Shown: one piece after another, positions 38,795 through 47,666 of the stretch
How the letters are laid out: each line of letters begins with the position of its first letter
Numbering within the stretch: the first letter of the stretch is position 1
DNA from: Pseudomonas oryzihabitans
GTDB taxonomy: Bacteria > Pseudomonadota > Gammaproteobacteria > Pseudomonadales > Pseudomonadaceae
Assembly (NCBI RefSeq): GCF_014522265.1
Contig: NZ_CP017024.1
Location: 593,501 to 657,500, forward strand
Length of the DNA: 64,000 nt
Reading direction: 5' to 3'
Notes under the pieces: generated by a model
What the model was told of the DNA's origin: nothing
Databases searched by the model: none
What the model saw: only the letters and a program-made list of their open reading frames with translations
Translations under genes and position numbers: made by a program

Positions 38795-39913
38795 TCAGAC
38801 CAGGACCAGGTTGTCCCTGTGGATCAGTTCGGGCTCGTAGACGTAGCCCAGCTCGACGACGATGGCATCCGAGGGCCGCCCCAGGATGCGCCGCGCTTCG
38901 GTCGCACTGTAGTTGACCAGGCCACGCGCCACTTCGCGCCCATCCGGACCGACGCAGGCGACCATCTCGCCACGCCGGAAGCTGCCTTCCAGCTCCCGCA
39001 CCCCCACCGGCAACAGACTGCGATGACCGCCCACCAGGGCCTGCACCGCGCCCGCATCCAGGCGCAGGGTGCCGCGCACCTGCAGATGCCCGGCCAGCCA
39101 CTGCTTGCGCGCCGCCACCAGGCCGCGCTCGGGTGACAACAGGGTCCCCAGCTGCTCGCCCTGCTGCAGGCGACTGAGCACCTGCTGGATACGCCCGCCG
39201 ACGATGACGGTATAGGCACCGGAACGCGCCGCCAGACGGGCAGCACGCAGCTTGGTCTGCATGCCGCCACGCCCCAGGGCACCACCGGTACCGCCAGCGA
39301 CCAGATCCAGGGCCGGATCGTCGGCACGCGCCTCGCTGATAAGACTGGCGTCGGGGTTGTTGCGCGGATCGGCGTCGAACATGCCATCGCGATCGGTAAG
39401 GATGACCAGCAGATCAGCCTCGACCAGGTTGGCCACCAGGGCCGCCAGGGTGTCGTTGTCGCCAAAACGAATCTCGTCGGTCACGACGGTATCGTTTTCG
39501 TTGATCACCGGCACCACGCCCAGGCTCACCAGCGTCCGCAAGGTACTGCGGGCGTTGAGATAGCGCTTGCGATCGGACAGGTCGTCATGGGTCAGCAGGA
39601 TCTGCGCGGTCTGTACCTGGTGCTCGGCAAAGCTGGATTCCCAGGCCTGCACCAACCCCATCTGCCCTACCGCCGCGGCCGCCTGCAACTCGTTGATGGC
39701 GGTCGGGCGCTGCGCCCAGCCGAGCCGGCTCATGCCAGCCGCCACCGCACCCGAGGACACCAGTACCAGCTCGATGCCCGCCTGGTGCAGAGCCACCATC
39801 TGCTCGACCCAACCGGCCATGGCCCCACCGTCCAGACAACGACCGTCGTCGGTCAGCAGGGCACTGCCGATCTTTACCACCCAGCGCTGGGCGCCAGACA
39901 CCTGATCACGCAT
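38795..39913 (-). CDS. proB: ProB, glutamate 5-kinase
   Basis: This enzyme phosphorylates glutamate in the first step of proline synthesis and is usually feedback-inhibited by proline. It has 372 residues. The amino acid kinase domain (about 8-260) shows [28 protein letters not shown] and [24 protein letters not shown]-terminal PUA domain (about 280-370) follows. The ATG at 39913 is chosen; a TTG two codons upstream is less likely. It begins 15 bases after the obgE stop, the usual Pseudomonas arrangement. Confidence 0.96.
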   Translation of the reverse strand: MRDQVSGAQRWVVKIGSALLTDDGRCLDGGAMAGWVEQMVALHQAGIELVLVSSGAVAAGMSRLGWAQRPTAINELQAAAAVGQMGLVQAWESSFAEHQVQTAQILLTHDDLSDRKRYLNARSTLRTLVSLGVVPVINENDTVVTDEIRFGDNDTLAALVANLVEADLLVILTDRDGMFDADPRNNPDASLISEARADDPALDLVAGGTGGALGRGGMQTKLRAARLAARSGAYTVIVGGRIQQVLSRLQQGEQLGTLLSPERGLVAARKQWLAGHLQVRGTLRLDAGAVQALVGGHRSLLPVGVRELEGSFRRGEMVACVGPDGREVARGLVNYSATEARRILGRPSDAIVVELGYVYEPELIHRDNLVLV

Positions 39914-39928
39914 GGGCAAGCTCCTTTC

Positions 39929-41215
<1,287 letters not shown>

Positions 41216-41217
41216 CG

Positions 41218-41248
41218 AAAAAGCCCCGTCGGGTAGACAGGGCTTTTC
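41218..41248 (-). terminator. Terminator after rpmA
   Basis: On the minus strand AAAAGCCCTGTC and GACGGGGCTTTT (one G-T pair) enclose a 5-base loop and end in a T-run. It lies 15 bases beyond the rpmA stop and separates rplU-rpmA from obgE, probably incompletely. Confidence 0.85.
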
Positions 41249-41262
41249 TTTCGTCACGGGCC

Positions 41263-41523
41263 TTAGGCGGCGGCGACGATGCTCACGTAACGACGGCCAA
41301 AGGCGCCCTTCACGTCGAACTTGATCACGCCGTCCACTTTCGCGAACAGGGTGTGATCCTTTCCGAGGCCCACGCCGTAACCGGCATGGTACTGGGTGCC
41401 GCGCTGACGCACGATGATGTTGCCGGCCTTGACGACCTGGCCGCCGTACAGCTTCACGCCAAGGCGTTTGCTTTCGGAATCGCGACCGTTACGAGTAGAA
41501 CCACCCGCTTTTTTGTGTGCCAT
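41263..41523 (-). CDS. rpmA: Ribosomal protein L27
   Basis: This is a 50S protein whose N-terminal tail reaches the peptidyl-transferase centre. It has 86 residues. [29 protein letters not shown] is the canonical N-terminus (no cleaved extension of the Firmicutes type), followed by [26 protein letters not shown]. It is cotranscribed with rplU, 26 bases upstream. Confidence 0.98.
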   Translation of the reverse strand: MAHKKAGGSTRNGRDSESKRLGVKLYGGQVVKAGNIIVRQRGTQYHAGYGVGLGKDHTLFAKVDGVIKFDVKGAFGRRYVSIVAAA

Positions 41524-41549
41524 GAGTCAATTCTCCGTTAGAGGCGAGA

Positions 41550-41864
41550 TCAGGCCTGGATGCCAGTGATCTTGATTTCGGTGAACCACTGACGGTGGCC
41601 CTGACGCTTCATGTGATGCTTACGACGACGGAATTTGATGATGGTGACCTTGTCGTGACGGCCCTGGGCGGTCACTTCGGCGGTCACTTTGGCACCATCA
41701 ACGACCGGCAGACCGATCTTGACGTCGTCACCGTTGCCAACCAGCAGAACCTGGTCGAAGGTGACGGTTTCACCGGTGGCGATGTCGAGCTTCTCGACCT
41801 TCAGGTATTCGCCTTCGGCGACCTTGTATTGCTTGCCACCGGTAACGATAACTGCGTAGGACAT
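41550..41864 (-). CDS. rplU: Ribosomal protein L21
   Basis: This is a 50S protein bound to domain I of 23S rRNA. It has 104 residues: [27 protein letters not shown] at the start and [22 protein letters not shown] near the end, both family-typical. It is the first gene of rplU-rpmA(-obgE-proB). A consensus-like promoter at 42002-42030 gives a leader of about 130 bases. Confidence 0.98.
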   Translation of the reverse strand: MSYAVIVTGGKQYKVAEGEYLKVEKLDIATGETVTFDQVLLVGNGDDVKIGLPVVDGAKVTAEVTAQGRHDKVTIIKFRRRKHHMKRQGHRQWFTEIKITGIQA

Positions 41865-42001
41865 GGTAAATCTCCGTTAAACCTGCTCACCCGGTGCTTT
41901 ATAGGAGGTATCGTCGACCGGCATGGCTGCACGGGACCGGAAGGACCGCCGCGCAATTGCGTAAGACAGGGGGTTAACCCTAGGAATGTTCAGGGCCCGC
42001 G

Positions 42002-42030
42002 ATTCTACGCAAGCCCGGGCCAGGAGGCAA
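42002..42030 (-). promoter_or_regulatory. Promoter of rplU-rpmA
   Basis: On the minus strand -35 TTGCCT (42030-42025) and -10 TAGAAT (42007-42002) have 17-base spacing. A GC-rich discriminator (CGCGGGCCC) follows the -10, as in growth-rate-controlled ribosomal promoters. Confidence 0.7.
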
Positions 42031-42048
42031 GAGCCGTCCGCCCGCGCC

Positions 42049-42077
42049 TTGACAGCCCCCCACCCCACCCCTAGCAT
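42049..42077 (+). promoter_or_regulatory. Promoter of ispB
   Basis: -35 TTGACA (42049-42054, perfect) and -10 TAGCAT (42072-42077) have 17-base spacing. It lies about 190 bases before the ispB start and is back to back with the rplU promoter. Confidence 0.7.
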
Positions 42078-42264
42078 GCCGCGCAACCTCGTTCAGCGGC
42101 CATGCCGGGCCGGTGCCCAGCCGAATCGGCAGGAGCGGCGAGCCGCGGGAGCGCGATGGCAATCCCTGGGCATGGCACTCGTGCCGGTCCCTAGGGCATA
42201 GTCTGGCGGTCATGCGCCATCCGGCCGCCTGAATATTGCCCGGACCTCCAGTGGACACCTCTCA

Positions 42265-43239
42265 ATGACGCAGCAATCCCAGTCCTTCTATCGCGTGGTG
42301 ACGGACGATTTCGCCGCCGTAGACGGCATCATCCGCCAGCAGCTGACCTCGCGCGTGCCGCTGGTCGAGAAGATTGGCGACTACATCGTCTCCGCGGGCG
42401 GCAAACGCCTGCGTCCGCTGCTGGTCCTGCTGGCCGGCAAGGCGCTCGGGCGCGCCGACCACGATCTGCAGCTGCTGGCGGCGACCATCGAATTCCTGCA
42501 CACCTCCACCCTGCTGCACGACGATGTCGTCGATGCCTCGGGGATGCGCCGCGGCCGCTCCACCGCCAACGCCCTCTGGGGCAATGCCCCCAGCGTGCTG
42601 GTCGGCGACTTCCTCTATGCCCGCTCCTTCGAGATGATGGTGGCGCTGGGCTCCATGGAGGTGATGCGCATCATCTCCCAGGCCACTCGCGTCATCGCCG
42701 AGGGCGAGGTGCTGCAGCTGTCGAAGATCCGCGACGCCAGCACCACCGAAGAGATCTACATGGAGGTCATTCGCGGCAAGACCGCCATGCTCTTCGAGGC
42801 CTCCACCCACAGTGCGGCGATCCTGGCCGACGCCAGCGCCGAACAGGCGGACGCCCTGCGCCGCTATGGCGATCATCTGGGCGTGGCCTTCCAGCTGGTC
42901 GACGACCTGCTCGACTACCAGGGCGACGCCGTGGCCCTGGGCAAGAACGTCGGTGACGACCTGGCCGAAGGCAAACCGACCCTGCCGCTGATCGTGACCA
43001 TGCGCGAAGGCACTGCCGAACAGGCCGCACTGGTACGCCAGGCGATCCGCCAGGGCGGCAGCCAGGATCTGGAAGGCGTGCGCGCCGCCGTCGAAGCCGC
43101 CGGCGCCCTCGACTATACCGCGCGCAAGGCGCAGGAATTCGCCGAGCGGGCCATCGCCTGCCTGGATGCCCTGCCCGCCAGCGAATATCGCGACGCGCTC
43201 GCCGACCTGGGTCGCTTCTCGGTGGCCCGTACCCACTGA
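42265..43239 (+). CDS. ispB: IspB, octaprenyl/polyprenyl diphosphate synthase
   Basis: This is a trans-polyprenyl synthase that makes the ubiquinone side chain. It has 324 residues. Both Asp-rich motifs are present: LLHDDVVDASGMRRG (about 80-95) and QLVDDLLDYQGD (about 210-221), plus GGKRLRPLLVLLAG. Chain length (C40 or C45) cannot be set from sequence alone. The quinone it helps to make is the substrate of the Cyo oxidase. It is divergent from rplU, with a terminator 21 bases after the stop. Confidence 0.95.
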   Translation: MTQQSQSFYRVVTDDFAAVDGIIRQQLTSRVPLVEKIGDYIVSAGGKRLRPLLVLLAGKALGRADHDLQLLAATIEFLHTSTLLHDDVVDASGMRRGRSTANALWGNAPSVLVGDFLYARSFEMMVALGSMEVMRIISQATRVIAEGEVLQLSKIRDASTTEEIYMEVIRGKTAMLFEASTHSAAILADASAEQADALRRYGDHLGVAFQLVDDLLDYQGDAVALGKNVGDDLAEGKPTLPLIVTMREGTAEQAALVRQAIRQGGSQDLEGVRAAVEAAGALDYTARKAQEFAERAIACLDALPASEYRDALADLGRFSVARTH

Positions 43240-43260
43240 GGCCTGCCGTCGACTGACCAG

Positions 43261-43289
43261 GCCCGCCGTCGCCAGACTGCGGGCTTTTT
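43261..43289 (+). terminator. Terminator after ispB
   Basis: GCCCGC and GCGGGC enclose a 12-base loop and are followed by TTTTT. The larger loop makes it weaker than the other terminators here. Confidence 0.75.
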
Positions 43290-43333
43290 CATGTCCTACT
43301 AAAAAAGTCAGGTAATCGGCTTGCTATTTAGCG

Positions 43334-43352
43334 AATAAGAATTATTCTCATA
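43334..43352 (+). promoter_or_regulatory. Fur-box-like palindrome before the 84-residue gene
   Basis: The core AGAAT-T-ATTCT (43338-43348) is a perfect palindrome inside an AT-rich 19-base stretch that resembles Pseudomonas Fur sites by eye, though it matches the strict 19-base consensus poorly. Outer arms GCTATTTA (43323-43330) and TAAATAGC (43351-43358) form a second inverted repeat around it. It ends about 25 bases before the start codon. Iron control is inference. Confidence 0.45.
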
Positions 43353-43376
43353 AATAGCACAGCAGGAGCTCTTGCC

Positions 43377-43631
43377 ATGACTTATCTGATCGACGCCTGG
43401 CTGGACCGGCCGCACCCCTATCTGCGCATCCTCAACCGGGAAACCGGCAAGGTCTGCGCGGAACTGGACGAGACGGCCCTGGAAGAACTCAAGGACCTGG
43501 GCGAGCTGGACCTGCACAGCCTCACCTCCAGCGAACCGCGGGTGGTGAAGGAGCAGATCCGCCAGGTCTTCCTGTTCAGCTACGCCTTGGCGCTGCGCCC
43601 GGACAACGAGGCGCTGCGGCTGGACTGCTGA
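43377..43631 (+). CDS. Conserved small Pseudomonas protein (PA4570-like), possibly iron-regulated
   Basis: This is an 84-residue soluble, acidic protein: MTYLIDAWLDRPHPYLRILNRETG, then a Glu/Leu-rich stretch and RVVKEQIRQVFLFSYALALRP. It has a single Cys at the C-terminus beyond one near residue 27. No known domain is recognised. AGGAG lies 8 bases before the ATG, so translation should be good. It corresponds in position to PA4570, after ispB. The Fur-like palindrome upstream suggests induction under iron limitation; its function is unknown. Confidence 0.8.
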   Translation: MTYLIDAWLDRPHPYLRILNRETGKVCAELDETALEELKDLGELDLHSLTSSEPRVVKEQIRQVFLFSYALALRPDNEALRLDC

Positions 43632-43638
43632 AGGCCGG

Positions 43639-43781
43639 AGAGTGGCCAACAGAACGTAGCGAGCGGTTGTTAGGCGGGTGCGCGCGGAGCGCAGAAACCG
43701 CAATGTACAAGTGGTACATGAGGATTTCGAGCACGGCACGCACCCGCCTGGCGGACGCGCAGTAGTTTTGTTGGTCGCTCT
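43639..43781. repeat. 143-bp imperfect palindromic element (MITE/REP-like)
   Basis: Long imperfect terminal inverted repeats of about 44 bases face each other. Left starts AGAGTGGCCAACAGAAC and right, reversed, starts AGAGCGACCAACAAAAC; both end GGCGGGTGCG (43673-43682 and 43739-43748). The centre carries a smaller hairpin, ATGTAC-AAGTG-GTACAT (43703-43719). It fills the whole gap between two convergent genes, and its last base is the first base of the fklB stop codon. No ORF is inside. It fits a mobile palindromic intergenic repeat; other copies would lie outside this window. Confidence 0.75.
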
Positions 43782-44398
43782 TAAAGGACGTCGAGCAGCT
43801 CCACGTCGAACACCAGCACGCTGTGCGGCGGGATGCCGCCGACGCCCTGGGCGCCATAGGCCAGTTCACTGGGCACATGCAGGCGCCACTTGCTGCCGGC
43901 AGGCATCAGTTGCAGGGCTTCGGTCCAGCCGGCGATCACGCCGCCCACCGGAAACTCGGCCGGCTGGCCGCGCTGGTAGGAGCTGTCGAACACGCTGCCG
44001 TCGATGAGGGTGCCGTGGTAGTGGGTACGCACCTGGTCTTCGCGAGTCGGCGTAGCGCCTTCACCCTGGGTGAGCACCTCGTATTGCAGACCGGACGGCA
44101 GCACCACGACGCCAGGGCGCTCGGCATTGGCCTTCAGGTAGTCGACGCCTTCCTGGGCGGCCGCGGCGGCCTTGATCTGGGCTTCCGCCTGCATGCGCTC
44201 GCGGATGACCCGGAAGCTGGCGTTCAGCGACTCGACGTCCACCCGGGACTCCTGGCCGTCGAAGGCCTCGTTGAGACCGGCGAGCACGGCTGCCAGCTGC
44301 ATGCCGGGGACCGGATTCTGGCGCAGCTGATCGCCCAATTGGCGGCCGATGCCATAGCTGACGCGGGCTTCGTCGGTGTCGAGCAGAATGTCGTTCAT
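43781..44398 (-). CDS. fklB: FklB-type FKBP peptidyl-prolyl cis-trans isomerase
   Basis: This is a Mip/FklB-family prolyl isomerase of 205 residues. The N-terminal dimerisation helices (about 1-95: VSYGIGRQLGDQLRQ, a long E/A/K-rich helix) precede the FKBP domain (GATPTREDQVRTHYHGTLIDGSVFDSSYQRG... GGIPPHSVLVFDVELLDVL). No signal peptide is visible, so it is probably cytoplasmic. It follows the DUF2256 gene by 41 bases and may be the last gene of that operon. Its stop codon lies at the edge of the palindromic element. Confidence 0.93.
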   Translation of the reverse strand: MNDILLDTDEARVSYGIGRQLGDQLRQNPVPGMQLAAVLAGLNEAFDGQESRVDVESLNASFRVIRERMQAEAQIKAAAAAQEGVDYLKANAERPGVVVLPSGLQYEVLTQGEGATPTREDQVRTHYHGTLIDGSVFDSSYQRGQPAEFPVGGVIAGWTEALQLMPAGSKWRLHVPSELAYGAQGVGGIPPHSVLVFDVELLDVL

Positions 44399-44439
44399 TG
44401 CAGCCTTTCCATCGTCAAAAAGGAGCCGAGCCTAGCACA

Positions 44440-44594
<155 letters not shown>

Positions 44595-44598
<4 letters not shown>

Positions 44599-46145
44599 AG
44601 GGATTCTCCTGCGTCGAGACGTGCCAGCAGTGCCTCGCCCCGCTGCCACAGCGCCTGTTGCCGTTCGGGCGTCTGACGATCGAGATTGCGATAGAGATTG
44701 AGCATGCGCGGATAGTCGGCGAAGCGCCCGCGATGGCGGATCAGGAAATGCCAGTAGAGGGCATTGAAGGGGCAGGCCCGCTCGCCCAGCGCCTCGCCGA
44801 CCTGATAGTGGCAGCCCTTGCAATAGTCGGACTGGCGACGGATGTACTGGCCGCTGGCGCAATAGGGCTTGCTCGCCAGATAGCCACCGTCCGCGTGCAT
44901 TACCATGGCCTGGGTGTTGGGCAGCTCGACCCACTCGAAGGCATCCAGATAGACCGCCAGGTACCACTCGCCGATGGCCTGGGGCGCGATGCCGGCCAGC
45001 AGGGCGAAGTTGCCGGTGACCATCAGCCGCTGGATATGGTGGGCGTAACCCAGCGCCAGGGTCTGGCCGATGGCTTCGCGCATGCAGGCCATGCGGGTCG
45101 TCCCGGTCCAGTAGAACTCCGGTAGCGCCCGGCTATTGCCCAGCACATTGAGCTCCCGGTAGTCGGGCATGCGCAGCCAGTAGACGCCATGGACGTACTC
45201 CCGCCAACCGATCAGTTGACGCAGAAAACCCTCGGCGCTGTTGAGCGGCACCCTGCCCTCGCGATAGGCGGCGTCCACGTCGGCGCAGAGCTGACGCAGG
45301 TCCAGCAGCCCGATATTGAGTGCCGCGCTGATCCGCGCGTGATGCAGATAGGGCTCGCCATGGGCCATGGCGTCCTGGTAGCGGCCGAAGTCGCGCAGAC
45401 CCGACGCGAGGAAATGCTGCCAGAGGCGCTCGGCATCGGTACGGGTCACCGGATAGTCGAAGCCCTCCAGCCGGCCATAGTGATGGGCGAAGCGCTGCCC
45501 GACCAGGTCGAGCACTTCCCGGGTACAGGCATCGGGCGGACAGCTGAAGGGCTCGGGGACAGAATGGTGCCTGGGCAGGGCCTTGCGATTGTCCCTGTCC
45601 AGATTCCAGACCCCGCCACAGGGTTCATCCTCCCCTTCCATCAACCAGCCGTGTCGTCTGCGCATGCCGCGGTAGAAGGCCTCCATGCGCAACTCGGTGC
45701 GGGCCCCGGCCCAGCGGGCGAAGGCGCCGCGGCTGCAGAGGAATCGGTCGTCGCCGTGCCACTGCACAGGCACCGCCAGAGCGAGACCCCGCAAGGCCTG
45801 TTCCAGACGCCATTCGCCGGTTTCGGTCAGATGAACCTCGCACGCGCCCGTCCTCTTCGCCCAGAAAGCGATCTCGGCCGGCAGCGAGCTCTGGTTGTCC
45901 GGGTCATTCAGGGTGCGGTAATGGACCTGGAAGCCATGCGTGCGCATCTCGCTGGCGAAGTGGCGCATGGCGCTGAAGATCAGGGCGATCTTGCGCGGAT
46001 GGTGCGGGACGTAGCTGGTTTCTTCCTGGACCTCGGCGAGCAGCAGCACGTCTTGCACGGGATCGGCATTACGCAGGGAGGCCAGCCGGGGCGACAACTG
46101 ATCGCCAAGGATCGGCAGCAGGCGCCGGACGGCGCCGTTGCTCAA
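44595..46145 (-). CDS. Iron-sulfur cryptochrome/photolyase (FeS-BCP, PhrB-like)
   Basis: This is a flavoprotein of the prokaryotic [4Fe-4S] (6-4) photolyase/cryptochrome branch, which repairs UV photoproducts or senses blue light. It has 516 residues. The N-terminal alpha/beta antenna domain begins [11 protein letters not shown]. The C-terminal FAD domain has [18 protein letters not shown] and [20 protein letters not shown]. Cys429, Cys442, Cys445 and Cys458 match the four cluster ligands. It appears to start with TTG (46145), overlapping the previous stop as TTGA; no nearby ATG keeps the conserved N-terminus. Lesion specificity is inferred from the family. Confidence 0.9.
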
Positions 46146-46447
46146 GAGGCGTTCCGGTAGTTCAGCGGGATCTTCAGGGGTTCCGAGGAGCGTGGCGCCA
46201 TGCCGACCATCTCGTCATAGGCGCTGTGCTGGATGAGAAAGCACGGCAGCGGCGGCAGGTCGGCCAGCAGACGGCGGGCCTGGGCAGCGGAGCCCAGGCG
46301 GTAGAAGTGGCCATCCCGGCCGGTCAGCCGCGTGCGACCGTCCTGGGTGAGCACCTCGAGCACATAGAAGCCGCCCTCGATGGACAGCAGATTGAGTTCA
46401 CGGACCTCGCCGGCCTGGGCGCGCTGGGTCAATTCCGGCAATTGCAT
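46142..46447 (-). CDS. DUF6482-like protein, first gene of the photolyase operon
   Basis: This is a 101-residue soluble protein: MQLPELTQRAQAGEVRELNL, then LSIEGGFYVLEVLTQDGRT and LPPLPCFLIQHSAYDEMVGM. The pattern fits the DUF6482 family of small Pseudomonas proteins. No catalytic motif is recognised. GGAGG lies 7 bases before the ATG. Its stop overlaps the photolyase start, implying a shared job or at least coupled expression. Upstream on the minus strand is a direct repeat TTGTCC-taGG-TTGTCG (around 46515-46530) of unknown meaning. Confidence 0.7.
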   Translation of the reverse strand: MQLPELTQRAQAGEVRELNLLSIEGGFYVLEVLTQDGRTRLTGRDGHFYRLGSAAQARRLLADLPPLPCFLIQHSAYDEMVGMAPRSSEPLKIPLNYRNAS

Positions 46448-46594
46448 GGAAACCTCCGGGTCGCGATCGACGCCAGGGTTGGTATCGATCGGCAGCTGTG
46501 AGCATTCGACAACCTAGGACAAGCAAGCGCAGCGGCGCAATCCACAAAGCGTAAACGAAAGCTGCCGGCGGCGGACAAGTGGCCGCCCGGCCCG

Positions 46595-47083
46595 TCAGTG
46601 CTTGGTCAGCCGATCCAGATAGCCCATGGCGAAGGCCGAGACCACGAACACCAGATGGATGATCACGTACCACTTGAGGTATTCGGGATTGGTGTTCTGG
46701 GCATCCATGAAGATGCGCAGCAGGTGGATCGAGGAGATGGCGACGATGGAGGCAGCCACTTTGTTCTTCAGCGAGCCCGAATCCATCTTGCCCAGCCAGC
46801 TGAGCTTTTCCGAGCCTTCATCGATGTCCAGCTGGGAGACGAAATTCTCGTAGCCGGAGATCATCACCATGACCAGCAGGCCACCCACCAGCGCCATGTC
46901 GATAAGCGACAGGACCAGCAGGATCAGTTCGGCTTCGGTGGATTGGAAGATGTGCGGCAGGACGTGGAAGACTTCCTGAAAGAACTTGAGCGCCAGCAGG
47001 ACCAACGCCAGGGACAACCCCAGATAGATGGGGGCCAGCAGCCAGCGGGAGGCGTAAAGGGCTTTTTCGATCAGACGTTCCAT
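46595..47083 (-). CDS. UPF0114 (YqhA/TIGR00645) membrane protein
   Basis: This is a four-helix inner-membrane protein of 162 residues in the UPF0114 family. [20 protein letters not shown] and [12 protein letters not shown] are family motifs; [14 protein letters not shown] and [15 protein letters not shown] close it. The function is unknown; an ion-channel-like role has been suggested for distant relatives but cannot be read here. It has its own good promoter at 47115-47143. Confidence 0.93.
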   Translation of the reverse strand: MERLIEKALYASRWLLAPIYLGLSLALVLLALKFFQEVFHVLPHIFQSTEAELILLVLSLIDMALVGGLLVMVMISGYENFVSQLDIDEGSEKLSWLGKMDSGSLKNKVAASIVAISSIHLLRIFMDAQNTNPEYLKWYVIIHLVFVVSAFAMGYLDRLTKH

Positions 47084-47114
47084 GCAGACTCGCTCGGATT
47101 ACCAGGGCCGGGCG

Positions 47115-47143
47115 AGTATACCGGGGCGGTGCGGGCGGACCAA
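47115..47143 (-). promoter_or_regulatory. Promoter of the UPF0114 gene
   Basis: On the minus strand -35 TTGGTC (47143-47138) and -10 TATACT (47120-47115) have 17-base spacing. The start would be about 25 bases before the ATG at 47083. Confidence 0.65.
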
Positions 47144-47163
47144 TGCGGCAGGTTGTACCTGAC

Positions 47164-47505
47164 TCAGGCGTCGGGGCCGACCTGGAAACGCACCTGCTGG
47201 TGGGCACGTTCGCCGTTCATCTTGCGCAGCTCGCTCTGCATGTGCAGGCGCCAGATCTGGGTCTCTTCGACCTGGATATAGCCCTGTTCCACCAGGTTTT
47301 CGGCGATGGCGGTCATGACGCCTTCGGCCGCCTTGGGACCGTGGAAAGGCCCCTGGGCCTTGATTGCGGTGGGCTGCTGGCCATTCAGGCCGGCGGCGCA
47401 CAACAGGGTCCAGAGGCCCTGTTCCTGACCGAGCGGCTTGATTTCGCATTCGATACGGGTGACGAGGCCCAGGCAGGGACGGATCAGGGTAATGGTGCGG
47501 GACAT
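47164..47505 (-). CDS. Conserved hypothetical Pseudomonas protein (PA4575-like)
   Basis: This is a soluble protein of 113 residues: MSRTITLIRPCLGLVTRIEC, then PLGQEQGLWTLLCAAGLNGQ, PKAAEGVMTAIAENLVEQGY and RFQVGPDA. No known domain or motif is recognised. Position, between a UPF0114 gene and a LonB-type protease, matches what I recall of PA4574-PA4576. The region from 90 to 160 bases upstream shows only a DnaA-box-like inverted pair. Confidence 0.75.
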   Translation of the reverse strand: MSRTITLIRPCLGLVTRIECEIKPLGQEQGLWTLLCAAGLNGQQPTAIKAQGPFHGPKAAEGVMTAIAENLVEQGYIQVEETQIWRLHMQSELRKMNGERAHQQVRFQVGPDA

Positions 47506-47553
47506 GGCGTCATCCTCTCGAAGCGCTCAATGCTCGCCGTTCCTAGGCCAGAG

Positions 47554-47576
47554 GTATCCACAAAGGCTGTGGACAA
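47554..47576. promoter_or_regulatory. Inverted pair of DnaA-box-like 9-mers
   Basis: GTATCCACA (47554-47562) and TGTGGACAA (47568-47576) each match TTATCCACA (or its complement) at 8 of 9 positions and face each other across 5 bases. They lie between lonB and the next gene. They may bind DnaA or simply form the stem of an mRNA hairpin; no T-run follows. Confidence 0.35.
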
Positions 47577-47666
47577 CCCTGTTGGTCAACAGGGGGCAAG
47601 CGGGTCTGGGCGCCGTGCTACTTGGGCTGCGACGCCTTGTACAAAATCCGACCTGCCCCCTGGAGC

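Larger units (their letters stand above)
41865..42264. other. rplU/ispB divergent intergenic region (400 bp)
   Basis: No gene is seen. It holds two good back-to-back sigma-70 promoters (42002-42030 minus, 42049-42077 plus) with only 18 bases between their -35 elements. Both leaders are long (about 130 and 180 bases). I could not identify a known riboswitch or a clear repeat in either leader. Confidence 0.7.
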
